From Desulfobaculum bizertense DSM 18034 (GTDB lineage: Bacteria > Desulfobacterota > Desulfovibrionia > Desulfovibrionales > Desulfovibrionaceae): a DNA stretch of 64,000 bases. The notes beneath the pieces are model-generated. The model did not search any database, was not told the DNA's origin, and was given only the letters and a program-made list of their open reading frames with translations. The stretch covers positions 124,001 through 188,000 of the forward strand of contig NZ_FUYA01000007.1 in the NCBI RefSeq assembly GCF_900167065.1. The letters run 5' to 3'. The position numbers and the translations under genes were made by a program. This document shows, piece by piece, positions 26,356 to 34,081 of the stretch (within the stretch, counting starts at the first letter, position 1; every line of letters starts with the position of its first letter).

Positions 26356-27093
26356 ATGAAAAATGGTTTTGCGCAAGGGGTACGTGCAACCATGCCCGTG
26401 TCTGCCAGTGTGGCGGCATACGGGAGTGTGCTCGGTGTGCTGGCTGTGCATAAAGGCATGGCCTGGGGAACACTGCTCTTGATGAACGGACTTGTTTTTG
26501 CAGGTTCGTCGCAGTTTGTGATGGTTGAAATGTGGAACGAGTCCATGCCCTTTGTCGAAATGGGGCTGGCTGTTCTGGTAATTAATTTGCGCTATCTGCT
26601 GGCGGGGGCTTCTTTGGAGCCAATACTTCGCAACACACCGCTTTTGAGACGGCTTTTCATCATCCATTTTGCAACCGACGAAAGCTGGGCCGTGACAATG
26701 GCCGCAGATCGTTTGGGCAAGGCGACGCCAGCGTATCTGCTTGGCGCTGGGCTGTGTGTTTTTGGGGCATGGAGCCTTGGCACTATGGCTGGCACACTGT
26801 GTGGTTCGACAGTTTCCAACCCGGAACGCTTTGCTCTTGATTTCGCATTTACTGCCGTTTTTACAGCACTTGCCATCAGCATCTGGCGAGGCAAGGATGA
26901 TGACATGCTCCCGTGGGCTGTTGCTCTGGTTGTGTCCCTCCTTGCTGCCCGGTTTTTGCCGGGAAAATGGTACATCGTGATTGGCGCGCTCTGTGGTGCG
27001 CTGATGACGCTTTTGAGTCCTGTTCCAGAAAAAGAGGAAAAGGCAAAAGCCGTTCCTGCGCAGGATGTGGAGGTGTGCCATGCAGATGATTAG
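26356..27093 (+). CDS. azlC: AzlC family branched-chain amino acid exporter, large subunit
   Basis: 245-residue membrane protein of the AzlC/YgaZ family, which with AzlD exports branched-chain amino acids or analogues. Conserved stretches include FAQGVRATMPVSASVAAYG, LVFAGSSQFV and LVINLRYLLAGASLEP, with six or more hydrophobic helices. The C terminus ends in a charged cytoplasmic tail. GGAGG lies ten bases before the ATG but inside a predicted hairpin. It overlaps azlD by 14 bases, implying coupled translation, and follows an AraC regulator. Confidence 0.9.
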   Translation: MKNGFAQGVRATMPVSASVAAYGSVLGVLAVHKGMAWGTLLLMNGLVFAGSSQFVMVEMWNESMPFVEMGLAVLVINLRYLLAGASLEPILRNTPLLRRLFIIHFATDESWAVTMAADRLGKATPAYLLGAGLCVFGAWSLGTMAGTLCGSTVSNPERFALDFAFTAVFTALAISIWRGKDDDMLPWAVALVVSLLAARFLPGKWYIVIGALCGALMTLLSPVPEKEEKAKAVPAQDVEVCHADD

Positions 27094-27388
27094 TACGGCA
27101 GAATTTGTGGCAATCCTTGTTGCTGCGGCGGTCACATACGGGCTGCGGGCCGGAGGCCTGCTCCTTGCGGGGCATCTCCCGCAGGAAGGACGCCTGCGCC
27201 GGGTTATGGATGCTCTCCCCGGAACGATTATGGTGTCGCTTGTTGCGCCTTCTGTTGCTGAGGCTGGTCTTGCTGGAGGTCTTGGTGCAGTGCTGACTGC
27301 GCTTGTGGCGTGGAAAAGCAAAAATGTGTTTTTGGCAATGCTGGCAGGAATGGCCGTTGTTGCTCTGGAACGAAATTTTATGGCGTAA
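27080..27388 (+). CDS. azlD: AzlD family branched-chain amino acid exporter, small subunit
   Basis: 102-residue membrane protein with four hydrophobic segments, matching AzlD/YgaH, the obligate partner of AzlC. Characteristic stretches are VTYGLRAGGLLLAG and LPGTIMVSLVAPSV. The ATG at 27080 has GGAGG six bases upstream; a GTG five codons earlier is possible. It overlaps the azlC end by 14 bases and is followed by a strong terminator. Confidence 0.9.
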   Translation: MQMISTAEFVAILVAAAVTYGLRAGGLLLAGHLPQEGRLRRVMDALPGTIMVSLVAPSVAEAGLAGGLGAVLTALVAWKSKNVFLAMLAGMAVVALERNFMA

Positions 27389-27431
27389 GCTTGAGCTTTC
27401 CCCAAGACGTTTGTGCGGTACGCATGAACAC

Positions 27432-27459
27432 AAAAAAGGCGACCTGAGGGTCGCCTTTT
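27432..27459. terminator. Bidirectional terminator between azlD and the small minus-strand gene
   Basis: AAAAGGCGACC / GGTCGCCTTTT stem with a four-base loop, flanked by A residues on one side and T residues on the other, between convergent genes. Confidence 0.88.
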
Positions 27460-27473
27460 CTTTTGGGAAAAAT

Positions 27474-27692
27474 TTATTCGCCTTCTGCCACCAGCGTGGC
27501 CACCAGCTCGTGGTCCTCTGGGTAGCGCAGGCCGTCGGGGGTGACAATGATGCTTGGGTGCAGCATGTCAGAGTTGGGGTCATCAAGCGGCATGATGATC
27601 CAGCCGCTTCCGGGTTCCTTTCCGACCACCATGTCTCGGTCATCGTCACGGGCAGTGCGCCATGCACGTGCAATACTCGCTTTGAGGTCCAC
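27474..27692 (-). CDS. Small hypothetical protein
   Basis: 72-residue acidic protein (DLKASIARAWRTARDDDRD...). I recognise no family. It starts with GTG at 27692, supported by GGAGAG four bases upstream, and follows the TPR gene after 18 bases, so the two form an operon. It has no signal peptide or membrane segment. The repeated Pro/Asp/Leu turns suggest a compact beta-rich fold, but no function can be assigned. Confidence 0.7.
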   Translation of the reverse strand: MDLKASIARAWRTARDDDRDMVVGKEPGSGWIIMPLDDPNSDMLHPSIIVTPDGLRYPEDHELVATLVAEGE

Positions 27693-27710
27693 GTTTCTCT
27701 CCGTCCTGAT

Positions 27711-28538
27711 TTAGGCTGTTTTTTCCATAATCCGGCGCGCTTCTTCCAGGTTTGGCGCGGCATCAAGTGCCCGGCGGGCATACTCAAAGGCTTTGTCCCG
27801 TTTGTTCCAGTAGAGATAGAGTTTGCTCATGTTGAGGAGCGTCATGGGATGGCTGCCAAACTGTCGGAGCGCATCAAGGTAGACCTGCTCGGCCTTCTTG
27901 AATTCGTGCATGCTCACATACGCATAAACAATGAGCCTGTACAGTTTGCTTTCCTTGGGGAAATGCAGGCGGCATTCCTCCATGATCTCTGCTGCTTCCT
28001 GATAAAATTTGGCCTTAAGCAGGCGTTTGCTGATGTCGATGACCACCGCAGGTTCTTTGCGGAATTCGTAGGCGGCCCGTCGGAGATAGGCCTTGCCTCG
28101 CGGGGATTCTCCCTTGTTCAGGTACTCTTGCCCCTTGCCAATGAGCAGGCGTTTGCGCTGCTGCACGGCCATCTTTTTTTTCTTTTCTCTGTTTTTTTCG
28201 AGCTTCTCAAGAAGGGTCCCCAGCATATACAGGCGCTTTGCAAGCTGGAGTTCCTTTCCTTTTTGGTATTTCAGGAAAGGCTGAGCGTTGATTTTAAGCT
28301 TCGAAAGAATAAGCAGAATGCCCGGCGTCGTATTAAACTTGTCGCAGAATTCTTTGAGGATAAACCGCATTTCAATCCGCTGCTGGCCATAGACATTGGA
28401 GCAGTCTTTGACATGCGCAAAGGCAATCAGCGCAGCATTAATGGCCTTACCGTACTCCTGTTTATTCAGATAATTCGTAGCCCGGGCGATGTTGCGCTTG
28501 ATTCGTTGAAATGGGGTGTCGAAAGGTCCATTGAGCAT
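27711..28538 (-). CDS. Tetratricopeptide repeat protein
   Basis: 275 residues, largely helical. TPR-like units are visible at about 160-270, for example EAAEIMEECRLHFP, FKKAEQVYLDALRQFGSHP and DKAFEYARRALDAAPN. The N-terminal half has two further degenerate units and a basic stretch (EKNREKKKKMAVQQRKR). There is no signal peptide, so it is cytoplasmic. TPR proteins scaffold protein complexes; the partner is unknown. It heads a two-gene unit with the small hypothetical gene. No clear ribosome site precedes the ATG at 28538. Confidence 0.8.
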   Translation of the reverse strand: MLNGPFDTPFQRIKRNIARATNYLNKQEYGKAINAALIAFAHVKDCSNVYGQQRIEMRFILKEFCDKFNTTPGILLILSKLKINAQPFLKYQKGKELQLAKRLYMLGTLLEKLEKNREKKKKMAVQQRKRLLIGKGQEYLNKGESPRGKAYLRRAAYEFRKEPAVVIDISKRLLKAKFYQEAAEIMEECRLHFPKESKLYRLIVYAYVSMHEFKKAEQVYLDALRQFGSHPMTLLNMSKLYLYWNKRDKAFEYARRALDAAPNLEEARRIMEKTA

Positions 28539-28746
28539 TGTACTTTTGCAGAAGCTTTTTTCGAGGTGAACGAGCAGTTACGGCAAATCCCTCTGAAAAC
28601 TTCCTTATCTCAGAGTGCTGGTGATGGCAACGCAGTTTCGGCTGGTCGTTGTATGGGACTTGTCTTTGAGGTATATTTATACAGATGTTCTTTGCGGTAC
28701 GTTATCCAACCCGTGACGGGATTCGCCTGCCTGGAGGATTGGCCCC

Positions 28747-31500
28747 ATGATGCGTTGTTTGTTCCGTGTGAAGGAAAATGTGCAGATGCTGGTGAGTTGC
28801 CTCGCTGTTGTTCTGCTTGTTCTTATGCAGGTCTCTTCGGCAGAAAGCGCAGTTCCTTTAGTCGATCCCCCTAAAAATATTCTCCTTCTTTACTCTTCTG
28901 CGCCCAATCCGTGGACCACGGAAGTTTTTCAGGGGGTGCGGCAGGAACTTTCTGATGACAGGTGCAACTTTTTTGAAGAATTCATGGACGCGCACTGGAA
29001 TTCCAGCCCGGCATATCTTCATGCGCTGAAAGCCGTGTATGCCGAGAAATATCTTCATACGCATTTCGACGCCATCATTGCGACGGAAAATGAAGCTCTG
29101 GAATTTTTGCTTGTAAATCGGGACACACTGTTTCCGGGTGTGCCTGTGCTTTTTTGTGGTGTTGAGGGCTACAGCCCGGACATGCTGGGCGGGCGTATCA
29201 ATTTTTCGGGTGTGACGTGGGACAATGAATATGAGCGGGCGCTTCAGGTTGCCCGAAAGCTCCAGCCCGGTGCACGTCGGGTTATTGTTGTTGCTGACCG
29301 GAGCCTGAGCGGACGCCATGCCTTGGCTTCTTTTATGACTGTCGCAGGTCGAAAGCATTCTGATTTGCAGATCGAGCTGCTTCAGGACGTGACCGCAGAG
29401 CAGCTTGCGCTTCGCCTGCGCGAAGCTCCCCCGGACAGCTTTGTGTTTTTGCTGTCGTTTTGGCGGGACGTTTCAGGGCGACCCGTAACCCTTGATATGC
29501 TGTCGAGCTTTTTGCAGTACAGTGCCGTCCCGGTGTTTGACCGTATGGAGTGGCTTGTGGGGCGTGGGGCTATTGGTGGCCTGTGCGTAAGTGGCAGAGA
29601 GCAGGGAAAGGCTGTTGCGGCCCTTGTTCATAATGTTTTTGAGGGGGCACCAGTCTCTGCTCAGAGCGTTGCCCATCATCCAGCAGCTTCGTACGTCTTT
29701 GATCTTGCCGGGCTTGAAGCTTTTGATATTTCCAAAGACCTTTTGCCAAAGGGGAGTGAGTTGCTTGCTCCGCCTGAGCCGGTTTTTGAACTCCGTCATT
29801 CTCTTGCGGTTGCCCTTGGTGGCGGACTGTCTCTTGCGGTGTTTTTGACCTTTTGGTTTGCCGCGGCAAATTTCCGTCGGGCCGCAGTGCAGCGCAAGCT
29901 TGGGAAGAAGCAGGAGCGGTTTCAGCAGATTATTGACGAGACGCCAGCGATTATTTGTGGCGTGTCTCCTGAGGGGGTGACGGAATTCATCAATCCGTAT
30001 GGATTGAAGGCCATAGAATATAGCAAAAGTGAAATTTTGGGGAAAGACTGGTGGCACACCCTGTATGTTGGAGAAAAGTACACTCAGGTTGAAAAACTTT
30101 TTCAGGATATGGGACCAGAAGGCGTGCGTGGCTATGAAATGGCCCTGCATACTCGTTCGGGTGCGGAAAAAATTATTTCATGGACCTCGATGAACATTTT
30201 GGATTCTGCGGGGAAGATCAAGGAAGTTATTGGTTATGGTGACGATGTGACTGCACGGCGGCAGGCAGAAATCGCTTTGCGGCAAAGTGAGAAGCGCTAT
30301 CACATGCTTTTTGATGCGGCGTATGACACGCTTCTTGTTCTCCATGATGGACAAATTATTGAGTGCAACCAGCGGGCCGAAGAGATGTTTGCTGCCCCCC
30401 GGGAAGAGATTCTTGGGCGTTCTCCCGTGGACTTCTCGCCCCGGAATCAAAAGGAAGGAGCGTCGCAGCGAGAGGCTGAGCGCCTGATTCAGGAGGCGGT
30501 CGAAGGAACGAGCCGAGTCTTTTACTGGCGGCACATGCGGGCGAATGGTGAAGGCTTTGACGCGGAGGTGTCGCTGTCGAGCTATGAGCTGGACGACAAG
30601 CAGTATGTGCTGGCCATTGTTCGAGACGTAACAGAAGCGCGTCGGCTTTTGGAGCACGGAGCGCAAACGGAAAAGATGCGTTCGCTGACCGGGCTTGCTG
30701 CTGGCATGGCGCACGAAATTAATAATCCGCTGGGTGTGATTATCCAAAGCGTACAAAATATTGAGCGGCGGCTTAGTCCCAATCTTCCTGCGAATACTCG
30801 TGTGGCTTCTCAGATAGGGATGAAGCTGCCTGTCTTGCAGGGCTATCTTGATGAGCGGGGCGTTTTGCGGATGCTCGAAGCCATTCGGCAGGCTGGCGGC
30901 CGGGCTGCGTCTATTGTGCGGGGCTTGCTGGATTTCGGAAAGTGGGAGTCAGACAACAGTGTGTCGTGTGATGTCCCGCTTGCTGTGCGGAATGTGGTCG
31001 AGCTGATACGGGAAGACGTTGAACTTGATGAGCTGTACGGCGGGAAAAATGTTCGTTTTGAAACTGACATTGACGAGTCGCAGCATTGTGTGCCGGTGAG
31101 TCAAAGCGGTTTTGAACAGGCGTTGCAGCATCTGTGCAGAAATGCGGTTCAGGCAATGGGTGAGCTGGGTAAGAAACAGAAAATTCAGCCTGTGCTGAGC
31201 CTGCGGAGTTATGTGCAGGATGAGGTGCTGGTTTTTGAGGTGGAGGACTCAGGGCCGGGGGTGCCGGAAGAAGATCGAAAGCAGATATTTGAACCGTTCT
31301 ATACTACGGCAGGTTCAGCAGGAGCCGAACGCCGAACCGGACTTGGTCTTGCGGTCTGCTATTTTATTCTGGTCCAGAGCTTTGGCGGGAGGCTTTTTGT
31401 CGAAGACTCCACGCGGGGCGGGGCAAAGTTTGTGATTCATTTGCCTCTTCGGGAGGGCACAGTCTGCCCTTTGAATTTGGCAGAAGAGTCTGACGCATAA
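28747..31500 (+). CDS. Membrane sensor histidine kinase with periplasmic ABC-type binding domain
   Basis: 917 residues. A signal/anchor helix (about 13-33) is followed by a periplasmic ABC substrate-binding-like domain (about 43-320, opening KNILLLYSSAPNPW), a second helix (about 350-375), two PAS domains (about 390-510 and 515-640), and a HisKA/HATPase core. The phosphoacceptor is His656 in GMAHEINNPLG. The N box (LCRNAVQAM), DSGPG near 833 and RTGLGLAV are intact, so it should be an active kinase. No response regulator neighbours it. GGAGG nine bases before the ATG supports the start. Its DHp segment closely resembles that of the kinase at 41.4-43.7 kb. Its stop codon touches the opposing tRNA terminator. 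Confidence 0.9.
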   Translation: MMRCLFRVKENVQMLVSCLAVVLLVLMQVSSAESAVPLVDPPKNILLLYSSAPNPWTTEVFQGVRQELSDDRCNFFEEFMDAHWNSSPAYLHALKAVYAEKYLHTHFDAIIATENEALEFLLVNRDTLFPGVPVLFCGVEGYSPDMLGGRINFSGVTWDNEYERALQVARKLQPGARRVIVVADRSLSGRHALASFMTVAGRKHSDLQIELLQDVTAEQLALRLREAPPDSFVFLLSFWRDVSGRPVTLDMLSSFLQYSAVPVFDRMEWLVGRGAIGGLCVSGREQGKAVAALVHNVFEGAPVSAQSVAHHPAASYVFDLAGLEAFDISKDLLPKGSELLAPPEPVFELRHSLAVALGGGLSLAVFLTFWFAAANFRRAAVQRKLGKKQERFQQIIDETPAIICGVSPEGVTEFINPYGLKAIEYSKSEILGKDWWHTLYVGEKYTQVEKLFQDMGPEGVRGYEMALHTRSGAEKIISWTSMNILDSAGKIKEVIGYGDDVTARRQAEIALRQSEKRYHMLFDAAYDTLLVLHDGQIIECNQRAEEMFAAPREEILGRSPVDFSPRNQKEGASQREAERLIQEAVEGTSRVFYWRHMRANGEGFDAEVSLSSYELDDKQYVLAIVRDVTEARRLLEHGAQTEKMRSLTGLAAGMAHEINNPLGVIIQSVQNIERRLSPNLPANTRVASQIGMKLPVLQGYLDERGVLRMLEAIRQAGGRAASIVRGLLDFGKWESDNSVSCDVPLAVRNVVELIREDVELDELYGGKNVRFETDIDESQHCVPVSQSGFEQALQHLCRNAVQAMGELGKKQKIQPVLSLRSYVQDEVLVFEVEDSGPGVPEEDRKQIFEPFYTTAGSAGAERRTGLGLAVCYFILVQSFGGRLFVEDSTRGGAKFVIHLPLREGTVCPLNLAEESDA

Positions 31501-31530
31501 AAAAAGCCCCGAAGCAGAAGCTTCGGGGCT
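31499..31530 (-). terminator. Terminator of tRNA-Arg copy 1
   Basis: An 11-base perfect stem (AGCCCCGAAGC / GCTTCGGGGCT) with an AGAA loop and a T tract on the minus strand, ten bases past the tRNA 3' end. It overlaps the stop codon of the opposing sensor kinase gene. Confidence 0.9.
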
Positions 31531-31539
31531 GAATCGTCG

Positions 31540-31616
31540 TGGTGGGCCCGGCAGGATTCGAACCTGCGACCTACTGGTTCGTAGCCAGGCACTCTATCCA
31601 GCTGAGCTACGGGCCC
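31540..31616 (-). tRNA. tRNA-Arg (anticodon ACG), copy 1
   Basis: 77 bases including an encoded CCA. The cloverleaf is clear: acceptor GGGCCCG/CGGGCCC, D arm GCTC...GAGT, anticodon loop CTACGAA (anticodon ACG, read as inosine to decode CGU, CGC and CGA), and T arm GCAGG-TTCGAAT-CCTGC. The top pair of the anticodon stem (27-43) is a C-U mismatch. The gene has its own promoter and terminator. Confidence 0.96.
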
Positions 31617-31636
31617 ACGTCGTTGTTGCGAAGAGG

Positions 31637-31665
31637 TGTTTATGTTTTTCATCCCTGAGCGTCAA
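31637..31665 (-). promoter_or_regulatory. Sigma-70-type promoter of tRNA-Arg copy 1
   Basis: TTGACG (-35) and TAAACA (-10) separated by 17 bases, ending 20 bases upstream of the tRNA. The same arrangement precedes all three tRNA copies. Confidence 0.75.
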
Positions 31666-31710
31666 GCACTTTTTTCAAAAAAAGATATTTTTTCGAATAA
31701 GAAGGAACGC

Positions 31711-32220
31711 TTACCTGTCTGGATCACCCAAAACCTGCGCCGGGCGGGCAAAGGAAATACCGAGACTTGATTCGGTTCCGATCATGACCGCTTCGACGAC
31801 CGGGACGTTAACACCCTTGTCAGAATGCCACTCTACTATGAAATTTGCTCCAGAGCCACCCTTGGTATCCCTGAGCTGCACAATGATTTCATGCGTCCCA
31901 AGTGGCGGAATGAGGACAGGCTCTTTCACATGGTCACGGATGCGTTTCCCTTCTGTATTGTAATAGCTCGCCCTGGTGAGAATGATGGGGTGAACTTCGT
32001 CGGTGTTGCGAATGCTGAGGGTCGTGCTGAGCTGAATGGCCCGGCTCTTTACCCCGTGATAAATATGTGAGTAGACAGGGACATAGAGTTTTTGTCCTTT
32101 GCTGACCTGAGCGCGCTGGCCTGCGTGAGCCAAAGGAAGATTTGCAGAATTCACGAGGCAGAAAAAGAGACTCAGGACAAGAAACAGTGCAGAGGAAAGA
32201 AAAGCGTTTTTGTGTGGCAT
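31711..32220 (-). CDS. DUF3124 family exported protein
   Basis: 169 residues from the chosen ATG at 32220. A signal peptide (ALFLVLSLFFCLVNSANLPLAHA) precedes the DUF3124 domain, recognisable by QLSTTLSIRNTD, RASYYNTEGKRIRDH, VLIPPLGTHEIIVQLRDT and GGSGANFIVEWHS. It is presumably periplasmic; the function is unknown. An AAGGGG seven bases before the ATG sets the start; the frame is open 24 codons further upstream. It lies between tRNA-Arg copies 1 and 2, on the same strand as the tRNAs. Confidence 0.85.
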   Translation of the reverse strand: MPHKNAFLSSALFLVLSLFFCLVNSANLPLAHAGQRAQVSKGQKLYVPVYSHIYHGVKSRAIQLSTTLSIRNTDEVHPIILTRASYYNTEGKRIRDHVKEPVLIPPLGTHEIIVQLRDTKGGSGANFIVEWHSDKGVNVPVVEAVMIGTESSLGISFARPAQVLGDPDR

Positions 32221-32360
32221 ACGCACACCCCTTTTGCTGAAAACGGTTTTGCAGAGCAGCCAAAGAATAGCAGTGAGAAAATGAAAAGTCATTCAGAACC
32301 GTCGGGCAGGGGAGGGGAGGCTGAGAAAAGGGGAGAAGACAGGCGGGGAGCATTGCATAC

Positions 32361-32392
32361 AAAAAAAGCCCCGAAGCAAAAGCTTCGAGGCT
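32361..32392 (-). terminator. Terminator of tRNA-Arg copy 2
   Basis: AGCCCCGAAGC / GCTTCGAGGCT stem with one C-A mismatch, an AAAA loop and a T tract on the minus strand. It is nearly identical to the terminator of copy 1. Confidence 0.87.
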
Positions 32393-32401
32393 GAATTGGC
32401 G

Positions 32402-32478
32402 TGGTGGGCCCGGCAGGATTCGAACCTGCGACCTACTGGTTCGTAGCCAGGCACTCTATCCAGCTGAGCTACGGGCCC
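32402..32478 (-). tRNA. tRNA-Arg (anticodon ACG), copy 2
   Basis: Identical to copy 1 across all 77 bases, including the encoded CCA and the C-U mismatch at the top of the anticodon stem. Confidence 0.96.
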
Positions 32479-32499
32479 ACGTCGTATTGCGTGAAAAGG

Positions 32500-32528
32500 G
32501 ATTTATGTTTTTCATCCCCTGTCGTCAA
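32500..32528 (-). promoter_or_regulatory. Sigma-70-type promoter of tRNA-Arg copy 2
   Basis: TTGACG and TAAATC separated by 17 bases. The spacer half GGGATGAAAAACA is shared with copy 1. Confidence 0.75.
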
Positions 32529-32567
32529 GCTTTTTTCAAAAAAACTGACCGCGCCTTTTCGGGACAG

Positions 32568-32593
32568 AAAAAACCTCGAAGCGTGCTTCGAGG
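32568..32593 (-). terminator. Terminator of tRNA-Arg copy 3
   Basis: CCTCGAAGC / GCTTCGAGG stem with a two-base apex and a T tract on the minus strand, 14 bases past the tRNA and 39 bases upstream of the copy 2 promoter. Confidence 0.85.
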
Positions 32594-32607
32594 CGTCTTT
32601 GTCGAAG

Positions 32608-32684
32608 TGGTGGGCCCGGCAGGATTCGAACCTGCGACCTACTGGTTCGTAGCCAGGCACTCTATCCAGCTGAGCTACGGGCCC
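32608..32684 (-). tRNA. tRNA-Arg (anticodon ACG), copy 3
   Basis: Identical to copies 1 and 2 across 77 bases with encoded CCA. Copies 2 and 3 are adjacent cassettes about 206 bases apart. Confidence 0.96.
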
Positions 32685-32704
32685 ACATCGTTGGCGCGAA
32701 AAGG

Positions 32705-32733
32705 GATTTATGTTTTTCGGTACCGGGCGTCAA
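32705..32733 (-). promoter_or_regulatory. Sigma-70-type promoter of tRNA-Arg copy 3
   Basis: TTGACG and TAAATC separated by 17 bases, with GAAAAACA before the -10 as in the other copies. Confidence 0.75.
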
Positions 32734-32983
32734 GCACTTTTTCAAAAAAAGCTGAAATTTTTTCGATTTTTGCCATGCCCGTGGTGTTGTCAGGTGCCTG
32801 TGCCTGCGGTATCCCTTTCGCACACAAATCAGGAAAACAAAAAAGACCCCAGCTCTGGAGTCCTTTTCTTTTGCCCGTATCCTTGGGGCCGGGTTCTGCT
32901 TTGCCCTTTTGCGAGGGCGGGGAGCAACTTGGCTTGTGAAAGGAAATCGGATAACAGGTTTACGCTTCCAGGGAGGCACATAT

Positions 32984-34081
32984 ATGGATTACACACCACT
33001 GATGCCGCGTCGCAAATCGCGCGTTGTTCATGTTGGAAATGTTCCGATTGGCGGCAACAATCCCGTGGTTGTTCAGAGCATGTGCAATACGGACACCCGA
33101 GACGTTGAGGCGACCTGTCGCCAGATTGACGAGCTGGCTCAGGCTGGTTGCGAGATTGTTCGCCTTGCTGTGCTGGATGAGGACGCGGCAAAGGCGCTTG
33201 AGCCGCTGTGCAGGCGTTCTCCTGTTCCGCTTATTGCAGATATTCATTTTGACCACCGGCTCGCTCTTGCTGCTGTGGACGCAGGCATAAGTGCCCTGCG
33301 CATCAATCCGGGCAACATTGGGAGCGAATCGGCTGTTGATGCTGTGGTCAAGGCGGCAAAAGCTGCACAGCTCCCCATTCGTATCGGCGTTAATTCTGGC
33401 TCCGTGGAAAAAGCCCTGCTCAAAAAGTTTGGCGGGCCAAGCCCGGAGGCTATGGTCGAAAGCGCTTTGGGGCATGTGCGCCTTTTGGAAGAACGAGATT
33501 TTTACGACACGAAGATTTCTCTCAAGTCATCTTCGGTCCTGAATACCATTGCTGCGTATCGGCTTTTGGCAACGCGCTGTGATTATCCTTTGCATATTGG
33601 AGTGACCGAAGCTGGCACTCTGACCCGGGGCACGGTCAAGTCTTCTGTAGGACTTGGCATTTTGCTGGCTGGAGGCATTGGTGACACCATGCGCGTTTCG
33701 CTGACGGCTGACCCCGTTGAAGAAATGGGCGTTGCATGGGAAATTCTGCGTTCTCTTGGTCTTCGGGCCAGAGGACCGGAAATTGTTTCATGTCCGACCT
33801 GCGGACGCACCGAGATTGATCTTGTTCACCTTGCAGAAGAGGTTGAACGCCATCTGCGCCATGTGACGGAAGTCTTTACCGTGGCGGTTATGGGCTGCGT
33901 TGTGAATGGTCCGGGCGAAGCCCGCGAGGCAGATATTGGCATTGCTGGCGGGCGTGATCTTGGTATCATTTTCCGCAAGGGCAAGGTCATCCGAAAAGTG
34001 AAGGGGAATGACAATCTTATCCCTGCTTTTCTTGAGGAACTGGATAAATTTCTCCTAGAACGTCGAAATGAGGAAAACTGA
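32984..34081 (+). CDS. ispG: 4-hydroxy-3-methylbut-2-enyl diphosphate synthase (flavodoxin/ferredoxin type)
   Basis: 365-residue enzyme of the MEP isoprenoid pathway that converts ME-cPP to HMBPP with a 4Fe-4S cluster. The TIM-barrel signature VQSMCNTDTRD and RINPGNIGSE are clear. Cluster cysteines are CPTCGR and the MGCVVNGPGEA region with the conserved Glu. GGGAGG seven bases before the ATG at 32984 fixes the start; the frame is open 25 codons upstream. It opens a seven-gene run; proS begins at the base right after its stop codon. Confidence 0.94.
   Translation: MDYTPLMPRRKSRVVHVGNVPIGGNNPVVVQSMCNTDTRDVEATCRQIDELAQAGCEIVRLAVLDEDAAKALEPLCRRSPVPLIADIHFDHRLALAAVDAGISALRINPGNIGSESAVDAVVKAAKAAQLPIRIGVNSGSVEKALLKKFGGPSPEAMVESALGHVRLLEERDFYDTKISLKSSSVLNTIAAYRLLATRCDYPLHIGVTEAGTLTRGTVKSSVGLGILLAGGIGDTMRVSLTADPVEEMGVAWEILRSLGLRARGPEIVSCPTCGRTEIDLVHLAEEVERHLRHVTEVFTVAVMGCVVNGPGEAREADIGIAGGRDLGIIFRKGKVIRKVKGNDNLIPAFLEELDKFLLERRNEEN

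Noticed and set aside
28539-28746. Sigma-54 promoter candidate TGGCAACGCAGTTTCG upstream of the first sensor kinase
   Set aside because: The -12 element lacks the required GC, so the match is not adequate.
31499-32733. tRNA-Arg cluster as an integration site for a mobile element
   Set aside because: No integrase gene, attachment repeats beyond the tRNA copies, or phage genes lie nearby; the XerC/D-like recombinase is 30 kb away and belongs with dprA.
32838-32872. Stem-loop with T-rich tail between the tRNA-Arg copy 3 promoter and ispG
   Set aside because: The stem (GACCCCAG/CTGGAGTC) is bulged and no gene on the plus strand precedes it; a short ncRNA could not be supported.
32766-32939. Short ORF starting MPVVLSGACACGIPF upstream of ispG
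   Set aside because: No ribosome site, no recognisable family, and it lies in the tRNA-ispG gap; treated as non-coding.
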